From Nonomuraea angiospora (GTDB lineage: Bacteria; Actinomycetota; Actinomycetes; Streptosporangiales; Streptosporangiaceae): a DNA stretch of 64,000 bases. The position numbers and the translations under genes are program-made. Of the stretch, positions 1 through 7,820 are shown in pieces (the first letter of the stretch is position 1; each line of letters starts with the position of its first letter). The notes beneath the pieces are model-generated. The model searched no databases and was not told the DNA's origin. It was given only the letters and a program-made list of their open reading frames with translations. Location: contig NZ_JADBEK010000001.1 of assembly GCF_014873145.1 (NCBI RefSeq), forward strand, positions 4,960,001 to 5,024,000. Reading direction: 5' to 3'.

Positions 1-765
1 CACCGGATCCCCGAGATCTACATCCAGCAGGATCCGCAGGTCCAGGCCAAGGCCATCGGCTTCGACGACCCGTTCATCGTCGTGACCACCGGTCTGCTCA
101 ACCTCATGAACGAGGAGGAGCAGCGCTTCGTCATCGGCCACGAGACCGCCCACATCCTGTCGGGACACGCGGTCTACCGGACGATGCTCGACATCCTCAC
201 CCGCCTCGCCACCCGCGTCGCGTGGATTCCGCTCGGCTACATCGGCCTGCGCGCGATCGTCGCGGGCCTGGAGGAGTGGTATCGCAAGTCGGAGCTGTCC
301 TCCGACCGCGGCGGCCTGCTCGTCGGCCAGGACCCCGAGGCGGCCAAGAGGGCGCTGATGAAGCTCGCCGGCGGCGACTACACCCACGAGATGAACATCG
401 AGGCGTTCCTGGAGCAGTACCAGGAATACGACACCGCGGGCGACCTGCGCGACGGCTTCCTCAAGGTGCTCAACCTGCTCGGCACGACCCACCCGTTCGC
501 GGTGGTGCGCGTGGCCGAGCTGGACAAGTGGCAGCGCAGCGGCGAGTACGAGCGCATCATCGGCGGGGACTACCCGCGCAGGGAGGACGACCCCAACGCA
601 CGAGTGACCGACGAGATCAAGGCCGCGGCCGAGTCCTACCGCGCGTCCTGGTCCCAGTCGCAGGACCCGTTCATCGGCGTCCTGCGCGACGTGGCCGAGG
701 GCGCGGTCAACGCGGGCGAGCGCATCTTCAACCGCTTCTCGCGCCGCGACGGCGGCCAGGGCTGA
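1..765 (+). CDS. M48 family zinc metalloprotease, 5' end outside window
   Basis: The frame is open from base 1, so the N-terminus lies upstream of the window; an internal GTG at 82 is not a credible start because in-frame coding sequence precedes it. The protein shows the zinc motif HETAH, followed by a short hydrophobic stretch and a second-ligand motif SELSSDRGG, the order expected in M48 (HtpX/Ste24-like) peptidases. Such proteins degrade misfolded or membrane proteins. The C-terminal 80 residues are polar and may be a regulatory tail. It converges on the kinase gene downstream. The family is certain; the substrate is unknown. Confidence 0.85.
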   Translation, partial: HRIPEIYIQQDPQVQAKAIGFDDPFIVVTTGLLNLMNEEEQRFVIGHETAHILSGHAVYRTMLDILTRLATRVAWIPLGYIGLRAIVAGLEEWYRKSELSSDRGGLLVGQDPEAAKRALMKLAGGDYTHEMNIEAFLEQYQEYDTAGDLRDGFLKVLNLLGTTHPFAVVRVAELDKWQRSGEYERIIGGDYPRREDDPNARVTDEIKAAAESYRASWSQSQDPFIGVLRDVAEGAVNAGERIFNRFSRRDGGQG

Positions 766-784
766 CCGGCCGCACCGCCGTACG

Positions 785-807
785 CGGCCGATCAGCTTGA
801 TCGGCCG
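785..807. terminator. perfect hairpin between convergent genes
   Basis: A 10-bp perfect stem (cggccgatca / tgatcggccg) with a 3-nt loop lies between the stop of the M48 gene and the end of the convergent kinase gene. No clear T-run follows on either strand, so it may act as a weak or bidirectional terminator. Confidence 0.4.
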
Positions 808-876
808 TGAAAACCGCCGCGGCCCCGCCGAGGGACAGCGGCGGCAAAGCTTCGGCCTGCCTTGGAGCGCGGCAGG

Positions 877-2583
877 TCAGAGCAGGAGAGCGATGGCGCG
901 CACGGCGGCCGCGCACAGGGCGACGAACCCGCCCAGCACGGCCAGTGCGCGTAGCCCTTCCCGACGCAGATCGGGCAGCCGATGCCCGATCCGCTCGATC
1001 TCGCGCCCGGCGAAGCCTCCGCACAGCATCCCGAACACCACGCCCGCCACCGTCACGGGCGCGGGCTGCTGCCACCAGTCGGAGTCGATCACTCCGCCGC
1101 CGGTCACCCAGAGCGCGCCGCCCGAGGCCAGCGCGACCGGCACGCCCGGCCACACGCCGGCGGTGGCGGCCGCCCCGACCAGGGCGACCGGGAAGAGCAG
1201 CACGCGCAGCGCCACCCGCGTACGTCGCGAGCTGCGGTTTCTGACCAGCCAGTGGCTCATCCAGAGCGTCCTGGTCAGCACCACGAACACCGTGGTGATG
1301 GCGATGGAGGCGATCGGCCAGATCACCGAGGTCACCACGCACGGCACGGCGAGCACGGCCAGCATCAGCAGGGCGCCGTTGCCCGCGGGCAGCGTGGTGG
1401 CCGACTCCGCCCTGAGCCCGGCCTTCCTGCGCACCTGAGGCCGGCTCCGCACGGCCGCCGCCGCGCGCTGGCGCGGCGCGGCGGTCATTTTGGAGCGCGC
1501 GAGAGCGGACTTCCCGTCCGCCGCGCCCGTGCGCCCGCGCGGCGCGGGCACCTCGGCGCGGCTGCGCACCGCGGCGCCCTTCCCATCGGTGCCGGTACGG
1601 CTGCGCGCCGCGGCGCCCTTGCCGTCGGCGCGGACGGCCGAGCCCTTCGTGTCGGGGTTCGCCCGGGTGCGCGGCGCGGGCACCTTACTGTCGGTGTTCG
1701 CCCGACTCCGGGCGGATTTCTCCTCGGGGGTGGCGCGGCCCGTCTTGGCCTCCTCCGAGGGCCCGGCGGCGGTCTCCGGCTCGGCCGCGCTGGTGGCTCT
1801 GGCCAGCCGCGACAGCCGATCGGCCAGCAACGCCGCCGTGGGGCGCTTGCCGGGCTCCCTGTTGAGCGCGGCGCGTACCAGCGGCAGCAGCTCCACGGGC
1901 ACGCCCTTGAGGTCGGCCTGCCCGTTCAGCACCGCGTACATCTGCGCCTCGGCCGTCCCCCGCCCGAACGCCGGCCGCCCCGTCGCCGCGAACGCCACCG
2001 TCGCCGCCCAGGCGTGTATGTCGGCGGGCGAGTCGACCTGCTCGTCGGCGAAGATCTCCGGCGCGGTGTAGCCGGGCGTGCCGAGGAACGTGCCGGTCAT
2101 GGTGAGCCGGGTCGCGTCGAGCACCTGCGCGATGCCGAAGTCGATGAGCACGGGCCCCTCGGAGCCCATGATGATGTTGCCCGGCTTGAGGTCCCGGTGC
2201 ACGACCCCGGCCGCGTGAATGATCGCCAGGGCCGCGGCGATGCCCTGCGCCAGGTCCACCAGGTCGGCGACGTCGAGCGCGCCGCTCTGGCGTACGCGGT
2301 CGAGGAGCGTGGCGCCCTGGATGTACTCCATGACCAGGTACGGGCGGGCACAGCTCAGGTCGGCGTCGAGCACCTTGGCCACGTACGGGCTCTCGACCCT
2401 GCGCAGCGCCCGGACCTCGCGCTCCAGCCGGACACGGGAGGTCTCATCCTCGGCCAGGTCGTGCAGGACCTTGAGAGCGACGCTCTCGCCCCGGCGGGTG
2501 GTCGCGAGGTAGACCTCGCCCATGCCGCCCCGACCGAGCCGCTCGACCAGGGTGTACGGCCCGATTTTGCCGAGCTTGCTCAC
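877..2583 (-). CDS. Ser/Thr protein kinase with multi-pass C-terminus
   Basis: GTG start preceded by GAGGGACG; 568 aa. The N-terminal 260 residues are a Hanks-type kinase: glycine loop GRGGMGEV (about 17-24), catalytic HRDLKPGN and IDFG metal loop. Residues 260-395 are a low-complexity linker rich in Arg, Ala, Ser and Asp-Gly-Lys repeats (several RSR and DGKGAA copies). Residues 395-568 hold several hydrophobic segments, likely four or five membrane passes. Most PknB-like kinases have a single membrane span and an extracellular sensor, so this form more likely senses something in the membrane. Kinase assignment is certain; the signal is unknown. Confidence 0.93.
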   Translation of the reverse strand: MSKLGKIGPYTLVERLGRGGMGEVYLATTRRGESVALKVLHDLAEDETSRVRLEREVRALRRVESPYVAKVLDADLSCARPYLVMEYIQGATLLDRVRQSGALDVADLVDLAQGIAAALAIIHAAGVVHRDLKPGNIIMGSEGPVLIDFGIAQVLDATRLTMTGTFLGTPGYTAPEIFADEQVDSPADIHAWAATVAFAATGRPAFGRGTAEAQMYAVLNGQADLKGVPVELLPLVRAALNREPGKRPTAALLADRLSRLARATSAAEPETAAGPSEEAKTGRATPEEKSARSRANTDSKVPAPRTRANPDTKGSAVRADGKGAAARSRTGTDGKGAAVRSRAEVPAPRGRTGAADGKSALARSKMTAAPRQRAAAAVRSRPQVRRKAGLRAESATTLPAGNGALLMLAVLAVPCVVTSVIWPIASIAITTVFVVLTRTLWMSHWLVRNRSSRRTRVALRVLLFPVALVGAAATAGVWPGVPVALASGGALWVTGGGVIDSDWWQQPAPVTVAGVVFGMLCGGFAGREIERIGHRLPDLRREGLRALAVLGGFVALCAAAVRAIALLL

Positions 2584-2665
2584 CGTCCCTCCCCGCCCGG
2601 CGCGCCCATAAGGGACCTAACCCTAGCGCTGGGACGCCTGTCGACGCTTGAGGCACGCCGAAGGA

Positions 2666-2842
2666 TTATCGGCGAGTGTGATCCGAGAGCATGGTGTCGA
2701 GCCGGGCCGTGGGCTCGTCCGACAGCTGCCTGCGTCCCTTCCTGCGCCAGTGGACGTGTCCGCGGCTCTCGAGCCAGAGCAGCAGCCGGTCGGCGCCGAA
2801 CAGCACGACCGCCGAGAAGACGAGGGCGATGACAATCTCCAT
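2666..2842 (-). CDS. small single-span membrane protein, 58 aa
   Basis: Short frame MEIVIALVFSAVVLFGADRL... with an N-terminal hydrophobic helix (residues 3-24) followed by a basic, tryptophan-containing tail (WLESRG, WRRKGRR). It has an ATG start and TAA stop and lies between proA and the kinase gene on the same strand. The helix-plus-basic-tail layout and the position argue for a real gene, but I do not recognise a family. A longer frame on the same strand in another phase has a low-complexity product and looks spurious. Confidence 0.55.
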   Translation of the reverse strand: MEIVIALVFSAVVLFGADRLLLWLESRGHVHWRRKGRRQLSDEPTARLDTMLSDHTRR

Positions 2843-2892
2843 GCCTCTCAGTCAACCTGCGCTCCGCTGCGCCGGTCAGGCCGACACGCCGA

Positions 2893-4167
2893 TCAACCGG
2901 CCACCACCGTGCCCTCTGACGTGCGCAAATGCCCCTCACCGGTGTAGATCCACTTGGTGGAGGTGAGCTCGGGCAGCCCCATCGGGCCGCGCGCGTGGAG
3001 CTTCTGCGTGGAGATGCCGATCTCCGCCCCGAACCCGAACTCCCCGCCGTCGGTGAACCTCGTCGAGGCGTTGACCGCCACGGCCGCCGAGTCGACCAGC
3101 GTCACGAACCTGCGCGCCGCCCGCTGCGACCTGGTGACGATGGCGTCGGTGTGGCCGGAGCCGTACTTCCTGATGTGGGCCACCGCCTCCTCCAGCGAGC
3201 CGACGACCGCGGCGGCGATGTCGAGCGAGAGGTATTCGGCGTAGAAGTCGTCCTCGGTGACGGGCACGACGCCGGAGCCGTACCCGGCGATGCGGTCGTC
3301 ACCGTGCACGGTCACGCCCGCCTCGGCGAGCGCCGCCAGCGCCCGGGGGACGAAAGCGGCGGCGACGTCCTCGTGGACGAGGAACGTCTCGGCCGCGTTG
3401 CACACCGACGGCCGCTGCGCCTTGGCGTTGACCAGGATCTGCACGGCCAGGTCGACGTCGGCCTCGGCGTCCACGTAGACGTGGCAGTTTCCGACGCCGG
3501 TCTCGATCACCGGCACCGTGGACTCCTCCACCACCGAGTTGATCAGCGAGGCGCCGCCGCGCGGGATCAGCACGTCGACCAGGCCGCGGGCGCGCATGAG
3601 CTCCTTGACCGAGTCGCGGGTCTGCCCCGGCACGAGCTGGACGGCTCCGGCGGGCACCTCGGTGCCCTCCAGCGCGTCCTGCATGACCTTCACCAGGGCC
3701 GTGTTGGAGGAGTAGGCGCTGGAGGAGCCCCTCAGCAGCACCGCGTTGCCGCTCTTGAGGCAGAGCGCGGCGGCGTCGACGGTGACGTTGGGGCGGCCCT
3801 CGTAGATGATGCCGATGACGCCGAGCGGCACCCTGAGCTGGCGCAGCTCCAGGCCGTTGGGCAGGGTGCCGCCGCGTACGACCTCGCCGACCGGGTCGGG
3901 CAGGTCGGCCACCTGGCGCACCGCCTCGGCGATGGCGGCGACCCTGGCCTCGTCGAGCCGAAGCCGATCGATCATCGCCTCGGAAGTGCCCTGCGCCCTG
4001 GCCTGATCGACGTCCTTGGCGTTGGCCTCGACGATCTCCGCCGCGTGCGCGACCAGGGCGTCGGCCACGGCACGCAGCGCCCGGTCCTTCGGCGCCCGCG
4101 GCAGCGGGGCCAGCTCGGCAGCCGCCTCTCGCGCCGCCTGGGCCACCTTCAAGAACTCTGCGCTCAT
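2893..4167 (-). CDS. proA: glutamate-5-semialdehyde dehydrogenase (gamma-glutamyl phosphate reductase)
   Basis: 424 aa, normal family length. It catalyses the NADPH-dependent reduction of gamma-glutamyl phosphate, the second step of proline synthesis, in the cytoplasm. The ALDH-fold signature [10 protein letters not shown] holds the catalytic cysteine (about residue 256), and the family motif IYEGRPNVT is intact. ATG start with upstream GGAGCG. It lies downstream of proB in the same direction, separated by a spacer of about 150 bp containing partial repeats, so the two are probably one transcription unit. Confidence 0.97.
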   Translation of the reverse strand: MSAEFLKVAQAAREAAAELAPLPRAPKDRALRAVADALVAHAAEIVEANAKDVDQARAQGTSEAMIDRLRLDEARVAAIAEAVRQVADLPDPVGEVVRGGTLPNGLELRQLRVPLGVIGIIYEGRPNVTVDAAALCLKSGNAVLLRGSSSAYSSNTALVKVMQDALEGTEVPAGAVQLVPGQTRDSVKELMRARGLVDVLIPRGGASLINSVVEESTVPVIETGVGNCHVYVDAEADVDLAVQILVNAKAQRPSVCNAAETFLVHEDVAAAFVPRALAALAEAGVTVHGDDRIAGYGSGVVPVTEDDFYAEYLSLDIAAAVVGSLEEAVAHIRKYGSGHTDAIVTRSQRAARRFVTLVDSAAVAVNASTRFTDGGEFGFGAEIGISTQKLHARGPMGLPELTSTKWIYTGEGHLRTSEGTVVAG

Positions 4168-4169
4168 GG

Positions 4170-4320
4170 CTACGCTCCGCTCCGCTGTTCGGGACTCTCC
4201 GAGTCCCGCTCTTCCCTCGTCACTCCGGTCGCTCCGCTCCCTGCGCTCCTCAGTCCAGAGCGGGACGAGCCCCTCACGCTCATGGCTACGATCCGCTCTT
4301 CCCTCGTCACGCCGACCGGA
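4170..4320. repeat. proA-proB spacer with duplicated segment
   Basis: The segment beginning catggctacg at 4167 recurs at about 4279, and the phrase ctcttccctcgtcac occurs at about 4209 and 4297. The spacer therefore seems to contain a partial tandem duplication of the proA start region, interrupted by other CGCTCC-rich sequence. No convincing gene is present. Confidence 0.45.
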
Positions 4321-4323
4321 CGA

Positions 4324-5442
4324 CTAGTTGTGGGCTTCCAGTATGACGATGTCGTCACGGTGGATCAGCTCACGCTCATATTCCGGACCAAGGGCGCTCG
4401 CCAACTCCCTGGTGGAGCGGCCGAGCAGCCCCGGGATCTCGGTGGCGTCGAAGTTGACCAGCCCCCGAGCCACCACGCCCCCCTGAGGCCCGCACAGATC
4501 CACCGGATCGCCCGCCGCGAACTCACCCTCCACGGACGTCACCCCCGCGGGCAGCAGCGACTTGCGCCGCCCCACGATGGCCTCCACCGCCCCCTGGTCG
4601 AGGTGGAGGCGGCCGCGCCCGGTGGTGGCGTGCGCGAGCCACAGCAGCCGCGTGCCGGGGTGGCGGCCCCCCGGGTGGAAATAGGTTCCGACGTCGGCTC
4701 CACCGAGCGCCTGGGCGGCGTGAGCGGCCGCCGTGAGCACCACGGGAACTCCCGCCCCCGTGGCGATCCTGGCGGCCTGCACCTTGGTCACCATGCCGCC
4801 GGTGCCCACCGCCGCGCCGTTCTTCCCGAGCTCGACGCCGACCAGGTCTTCCGGCCCGCGGATCTCCGACAGGCGCTGGGAGCCGCTGCGGCTCGGCGGG
4901 CCGTCGTACAGGGCGTCGACGTCCGACAGCAGCACGAGCGCGTCGGCGTGGATCAGGTGCGCCACCAGGGCCGCCAGCCGGTCGTTGTCGCCGAAGCGGA
5001 TCTCGTCGGTGGCCACGGTGTCGTTCTCGTTGACGATGGGCACGATGCCCAGCTCCAGCAGGCGCGCGAGCGTGCGCTGGGCGTTGGCGTGGTGGGCGCG
5101 CCGCATCATGTCGTCGGCGGTCAGCAGCACCTGGCCCACGCGCAGGGAGTAGCGGGCGAAGGAGGAGGTGTAGCGGGCGACGAGCACACCCTGCCCGACG
5201 GACGCCGCCGCCTGCTGGGTGGCCAGGTCGCGTGGTCGCGCGGTCAGCCCGAGCGGGCCGAGGCCCGCCGCGATCGCCCCGGAGGAGACCAGGACGATCT
5301 GGGTCCCCGTACGGCGCCGCGCCGCCAGCACGTCCACAAGGGCGTCGACCCGATCGACGTCGATCGTGCCCTGGGGGGTGGTGAGCGAGGAGGAGCCGAC
5401 CTTGACAACGACCTTCGACGCTGAGCTGATCTGTTCCCGCAC
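4324..5442 (-). CDS. proB: glutamate 5-kinase
   Basis: Starting at GTG 5442 gives 372 aa beginning MREQISSASKVVVKVGSS; the frame stays open further upstream but that extension is Arg-rich and overlaps obgE, so it is rejected. N-terminal amino-acid kinase domain (KVGSSSLTT, LVSSGAIAAG, NENDTV), C-terminal PUA domain (about 270-360, around GVTSVEGEFAAGD). It phosphorylates glutamate to gamma-glutamyl phosphate, the first and feedback-controlled step of proline synthesis. It lies 113 bp downstream of obgE and upstream of proA. Confidence 0.96.
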   Translation of the reverse strand: MREQISSASKVVVKVGSSSLTTPQGTIDVDRVDALVDVLAARRRTGTQIVLVSSGAIAAGLGPLGLTARPRDLATQQAAASVGQGVLVARYTSSFARYSLRVGQVLLTADDMMRRAHHANAQRTLARLLELGIVPIVNENDTVATDEIRFGDNDRLAALVAHLIHADALVLLSDVDALYDGPPSRSGSQRLSEIRGPEDLVGVELGKNGAAVGTGGMVTKVQAARIATGAGVPVVLTAAAHAAQALGGADVGTYFHPGGRHPGTRLLWLAHATTGRGRLHLDQGAVEAIVGRRKSLLPAGVTSVEGEFAAGDPVDLCGPQGGVVARGLVNFDATEIPGLLGRSTRELASALGPEYERELIHRDDIVILEAHN

Positions 5443-5555
5443 GTCTGGCAGCCTATCCGAGCCCCGAGAGCCCTTCGCTCGCGGAGCCCGGCGGGGTACG
5501 GCCCGCCGACCCTCCACGCCGAGCGCACCCGAACGTCGGCCGGTGCGTGGCGCTC

Positions 5556-6908
5556 CTATACGAGGCGGTTGTCGGACCCTCGCGGGCCCTGCCGTACGGA
5601 CTCGGCGCTGAGCGTGGGCTGCCAGTCGAAGACGTAGCCGCCCTCCATCGGCCCGATGACCACCTCGGCGCCGGCGGTGGCGCCGGCCTTGGCCAGCTCC
5701 GCCTCCACGCCGAGCCGTTCGAGCCGGTCGGCGAGGTATCCCACGGCCTCGTCGTTGCTGAAGTCCGTCTGCCTGATCCACCGCTCCGGCTTCTCGCCCG
5801 TGATCTGGAACAGGTTCTCGTTGACCCGCCGCACCCGGAACCCGGTGTCGCCGAGCTGCTTGGGCCTGATGACCAGCCTGGTGGGCTCCTCGATCGGCTT
5901 CTGGGCCCTGGCCGCGGCGACCCATTCGCCCATCGCGTACGTGAGCTCCCGCAGCCCGTCGTGCGTGGCCGCGGAGATCGTGAACACCCGCAGCCCCCGC
6001 GCCTCGAACTCGGGCGTGACCAGCTCGGCCAGCTCCCGCGCGTCGGGCACGTCCGCCTTGTTCAGCACGACCAGCCGGGGCCGGTCCTCCAGCTTCCCGT
6101 ACGCGTGCAGCTCCGACTCGATGACCTCGTAGTCCGTGATCGGGTCGCGCCCGGGCTCCATGGTGGCGCAGTCGATGACGTGCACGAGCATGTCGCAGCG
6201 CTCGACGTGGCGCAGGAACTCGTGCCCGAGCCCCTTCCCCTGCGAGGCCCCGGGGATCAGGCCGGGCACGTCGGCGACGGTGAACACGGTCTCCCCCGCG
6301 GTCACCACCCCCAGGTTGGGGATCAAGGTCGTGAACGGGTAATCCGCGATCTTGGGCTTGGCCGCGCTCAGGGCGGCGATCAGCGAGGACTTGCCGGCGC
6401 TCGGGAACCCGACCAGCGCCACGTCCGCCACGCTCTTGAGCTCCAGCATGACGTCGAGCGCGTCCCCGGGCTCCCCGAGCAGCGCGAACCCGGGCGCCTT
6501 CCGCTTGGTCGTGGCGAGGGCGGCGTTACCCAGGCCGCCGTGCCCGCCCTCGGCGATGACGTACCGCGTGCCGACGCCCACGAGGTCGACCAGCACCTCA
6601 CCCGTGGAGGCGTTCTTCACCACGGTGCCGTTGGGCACGGGCAGGATCACGTCCGCGCCGTTGGCCCCGTCCCGGTTGGAGCCCTGCCCCTGCTTGCCGT
6701 TCTCGGCCTTGCGGTGCGGCCGGCGGTGGTATTCGAGCAGCGTCGCCGTGTTGGGGTCGACCTCGAGGACGACGTCACCGCCCCGGCCGCCGTTGCCGCC
6801 GTCGGGGCCGCCGAGCGGCTTGAACTTCTCCCGATGGATGGAGGCGCACCCGTTCCCCCCATCACCGGCGCCGATATGAAGGACCACCTGGTCCACAAAG
6901 TCCGGCAC
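5556..6908 (-). CDS. obgE: Obg-family GTPase
   Basis: Start chosen at GTG 6908, which has GGAGGAG six bases upstream and gives [15 protein letters not shown]; the upstream open stretch of 17 codons is not family-like. 450 aa: glycine-rich Obg fold (residues 1-160), G domain with P-loop GFPSAGKSS (about 167-175), DVPGL, NKAD and a C-terminal OCT domain (about 345-420) typical of Gram-positive Obg. It takes part in late 50S assembly and stress or development control. It follows rplU-rpmA, the usual order. Confidence 0.96.
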   Translation of the reverse strand: MPDFVDQVVLHIGAGDGGNGCASIHREKFKPLGGPDGGNGGRGGDVVLEVDPNTATLLEYHRRPHRKAENGKQGQGSNRDGANGADVILPVPNGTVVKNASTGEVLVDLVGVGTRYVIAEGGHGGLGNAALATTKRKAPGFALLGEPGDALDVMLELKSVADVALVGFPSAGKSSLIAALSAAKPKIADYPFTTLIPNLGVVTAGETVFTVADVPGLIPGASQGKGLGHEFLRHVERCDMLVHVIDCATMEPGRDPITDYEVIESELHAYGKLEDRPRLVVLNKADVPDARELAELVTPEFEARGLRVFTISAATHDGLRELTYAMGEWVAAARAQKPIEEPTRLVIRPKQLGDTGFRVRRVNENLFQITGEKPERWIRQTDFSNDEAVGYLADRLERLGVEAELAKAGATAGAEVVIGPMEGGYVFDWQPTLSAESVRQGPRGSDNRLV

Positions 6909-6959
6909 TCTGCACTCCTCCACACCCGCCGCCCACCGGCGGAAGTCAGCCAAAAGCAA

Positions 6960-6989
6960 AGGGGCGGATCGACACCGCGATCCACCCCT
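6960..6989 (-). terminator. intrinsic terminator or attenuator after rpmA
   Basis: 12-bp stem (aggggcggatcg / cgatccacccct, one G-U type mismatch) with a 6-nt loop; on the minus strand it is followed by TTGCTTTT. It separates rpmA from obgE, so obgE is read by partial read-through or has its own promoter in the remaining 50 bp. Confidence 0.75.
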
Positions 6990-7028
6990 CTGGCAAGAAA
7001 ACCCAAGGTCTACGGAGAGGAAGAACCC

Positions 7029-7286
7029 CTACTCCGCGACGGGAACGATGCTCACGGCCCGCCGGCCGCGCTTGACACCGAACTGCACGTGACCGGCCGC
7101 CAGCGCGAACAGCGTGTCATCGCCGCCACGCCCCACGTTGTCGCCGGGGTGGAAGTGGGTGCCACGCTGACGGACGATGATCTCGCCCGCGTTGACCAGC
7201 TGGCCGCCGAAGCGCTTGACGCCCAGGCGCTGAGCGTTGGAGTCACGACCGTTCCGGGTGGACGACGCGCCCTTCTTGTGTGCCAT
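7029..7286 (-). CDS. rpmA: 50S ribosomal protein L27
   Basis: 85 aa beginning [20 protein letters not shown], the classic bL27 N-terminus that reaches towards the peptidyl-transferase centre of the large subunit. It includes [17 protein letters not shown] and HFHPG, full length and unbroken. It lies 15 bp downstream of rplU, forming the standard L21-L27 operon upstream of obgE. Confidence 0.98.
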   Translation of the reverse strand: MAHKKGASSTRNGRDSNAQRLGVKRFGGQLVNAGEIIVRQRGTHFHPGDNVGRGGDDTLFALAAGHVQFGVKRGRRAVSIVPVAE

Positions 7287-7301
7287 CTCTCAAACTCCCG
7301 T

Positions 7302-7604
7302 TCAGGCCTGGTCGATACCGGTGATCTTGACCTGGGTGTACCGCTGACGGTGACCCTGGCGCTTCTTGTAACCGGTCTTGTTCTTGTACTTGAGGATCCG
7401 GATCTTCGGGCCCTTGGTCTCGCCGAGGATCTCGGCGCTGACCGTGAACTTGCCCGCCTCCGTGGTCACATCGCCGTCGTTGACGACGAGCACCGTCGGC
7501 AGCGAAACCGAAGAGCCGACCTCGCCGGCGACCTTGTCCACCTCGAGGACGTCACCGACGGAGACCTTCTGCTGCCTGCCGCCGCAACGAACGATCGCGT
7601 ACAC
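7302..7604 (-). CDS. rplU: 50S ribosomal protein L21
   Basis: 100 aa, GTG start, beginning [18 protein letters not shown] and containing the conserved [15 protein letters not shown] segment of bL21, which binds 23S rRNA in the large subunit. First gene of the L21-L27 operon. The upstream 200 bp hold two adjacent hairpins (7646-7693) that could form a leader structure. Confidence 0.98.
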   Translation of the reverse strand: MYAIVRCGGRQQKVSVGDVLEVDKVAGEVGSSVSLPTVLVVNDGDVTTEAGKFTVSAEILGETKGPKIRILKYKNKTGYKKRQGHRQRYTQVKITGIDQA

Positions 7605-7645
7605 CGCGGAACCCTTCTACTGACTCACTGTTGTCTCGTACATCA

Positions 7646-7693
7646 GCCGCCCCATCGAGAGGCGGCCGCCGAATGCTGCGCCTGTCATTCGGC
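7646..7693 (-). promoter_or_regulatory. double hairpin in rplU leader
   Basis: Two stems lie side by side in the presumed 5' UTR of rplU: 7646-7666 (gccgcc / ggcggc) and 7668-7693 (gccgaatg / cattcggc, perfect 8 bp). Ribosomal-protein operons are often autoregulated through leader structures, but I do not recognise this one. An alternative is the tail of a terminator for rne transcription. Confidence 0.35.
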
Positions 7694-7820
7694 CTGTCTC
7701 AAACCGACGAACCGAGTAAGCGCGCCAACAGGGCACGTCACCTGACGCACCGATACACCAGGGTACCGGATTAACGGTGCCCTAGGCGAACCGGACGGAA
7801 CGTCGGAAGCCTGCCGAGAA

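Noticed and set aside
6909..6959. Earlier start for obgE
   Set aside because: Adds 17 residues not typical of Obg; the GTG at 6908 has GGAGGAG at proper spacing.
5547..7745. Long plus-strand open frame opposite obgE, rpmA and rplU
   Set aside because: Antisense shadow in GC-rich DNA; product is His/Arg/Leu/Gly-rich without motifs, while the minus-strand genes are unmistakable. The same holds for the long frames opposite rne, the TIGR03960 gene, valS, clpX, tig, pepN and the aldehyde dehydrogenase.
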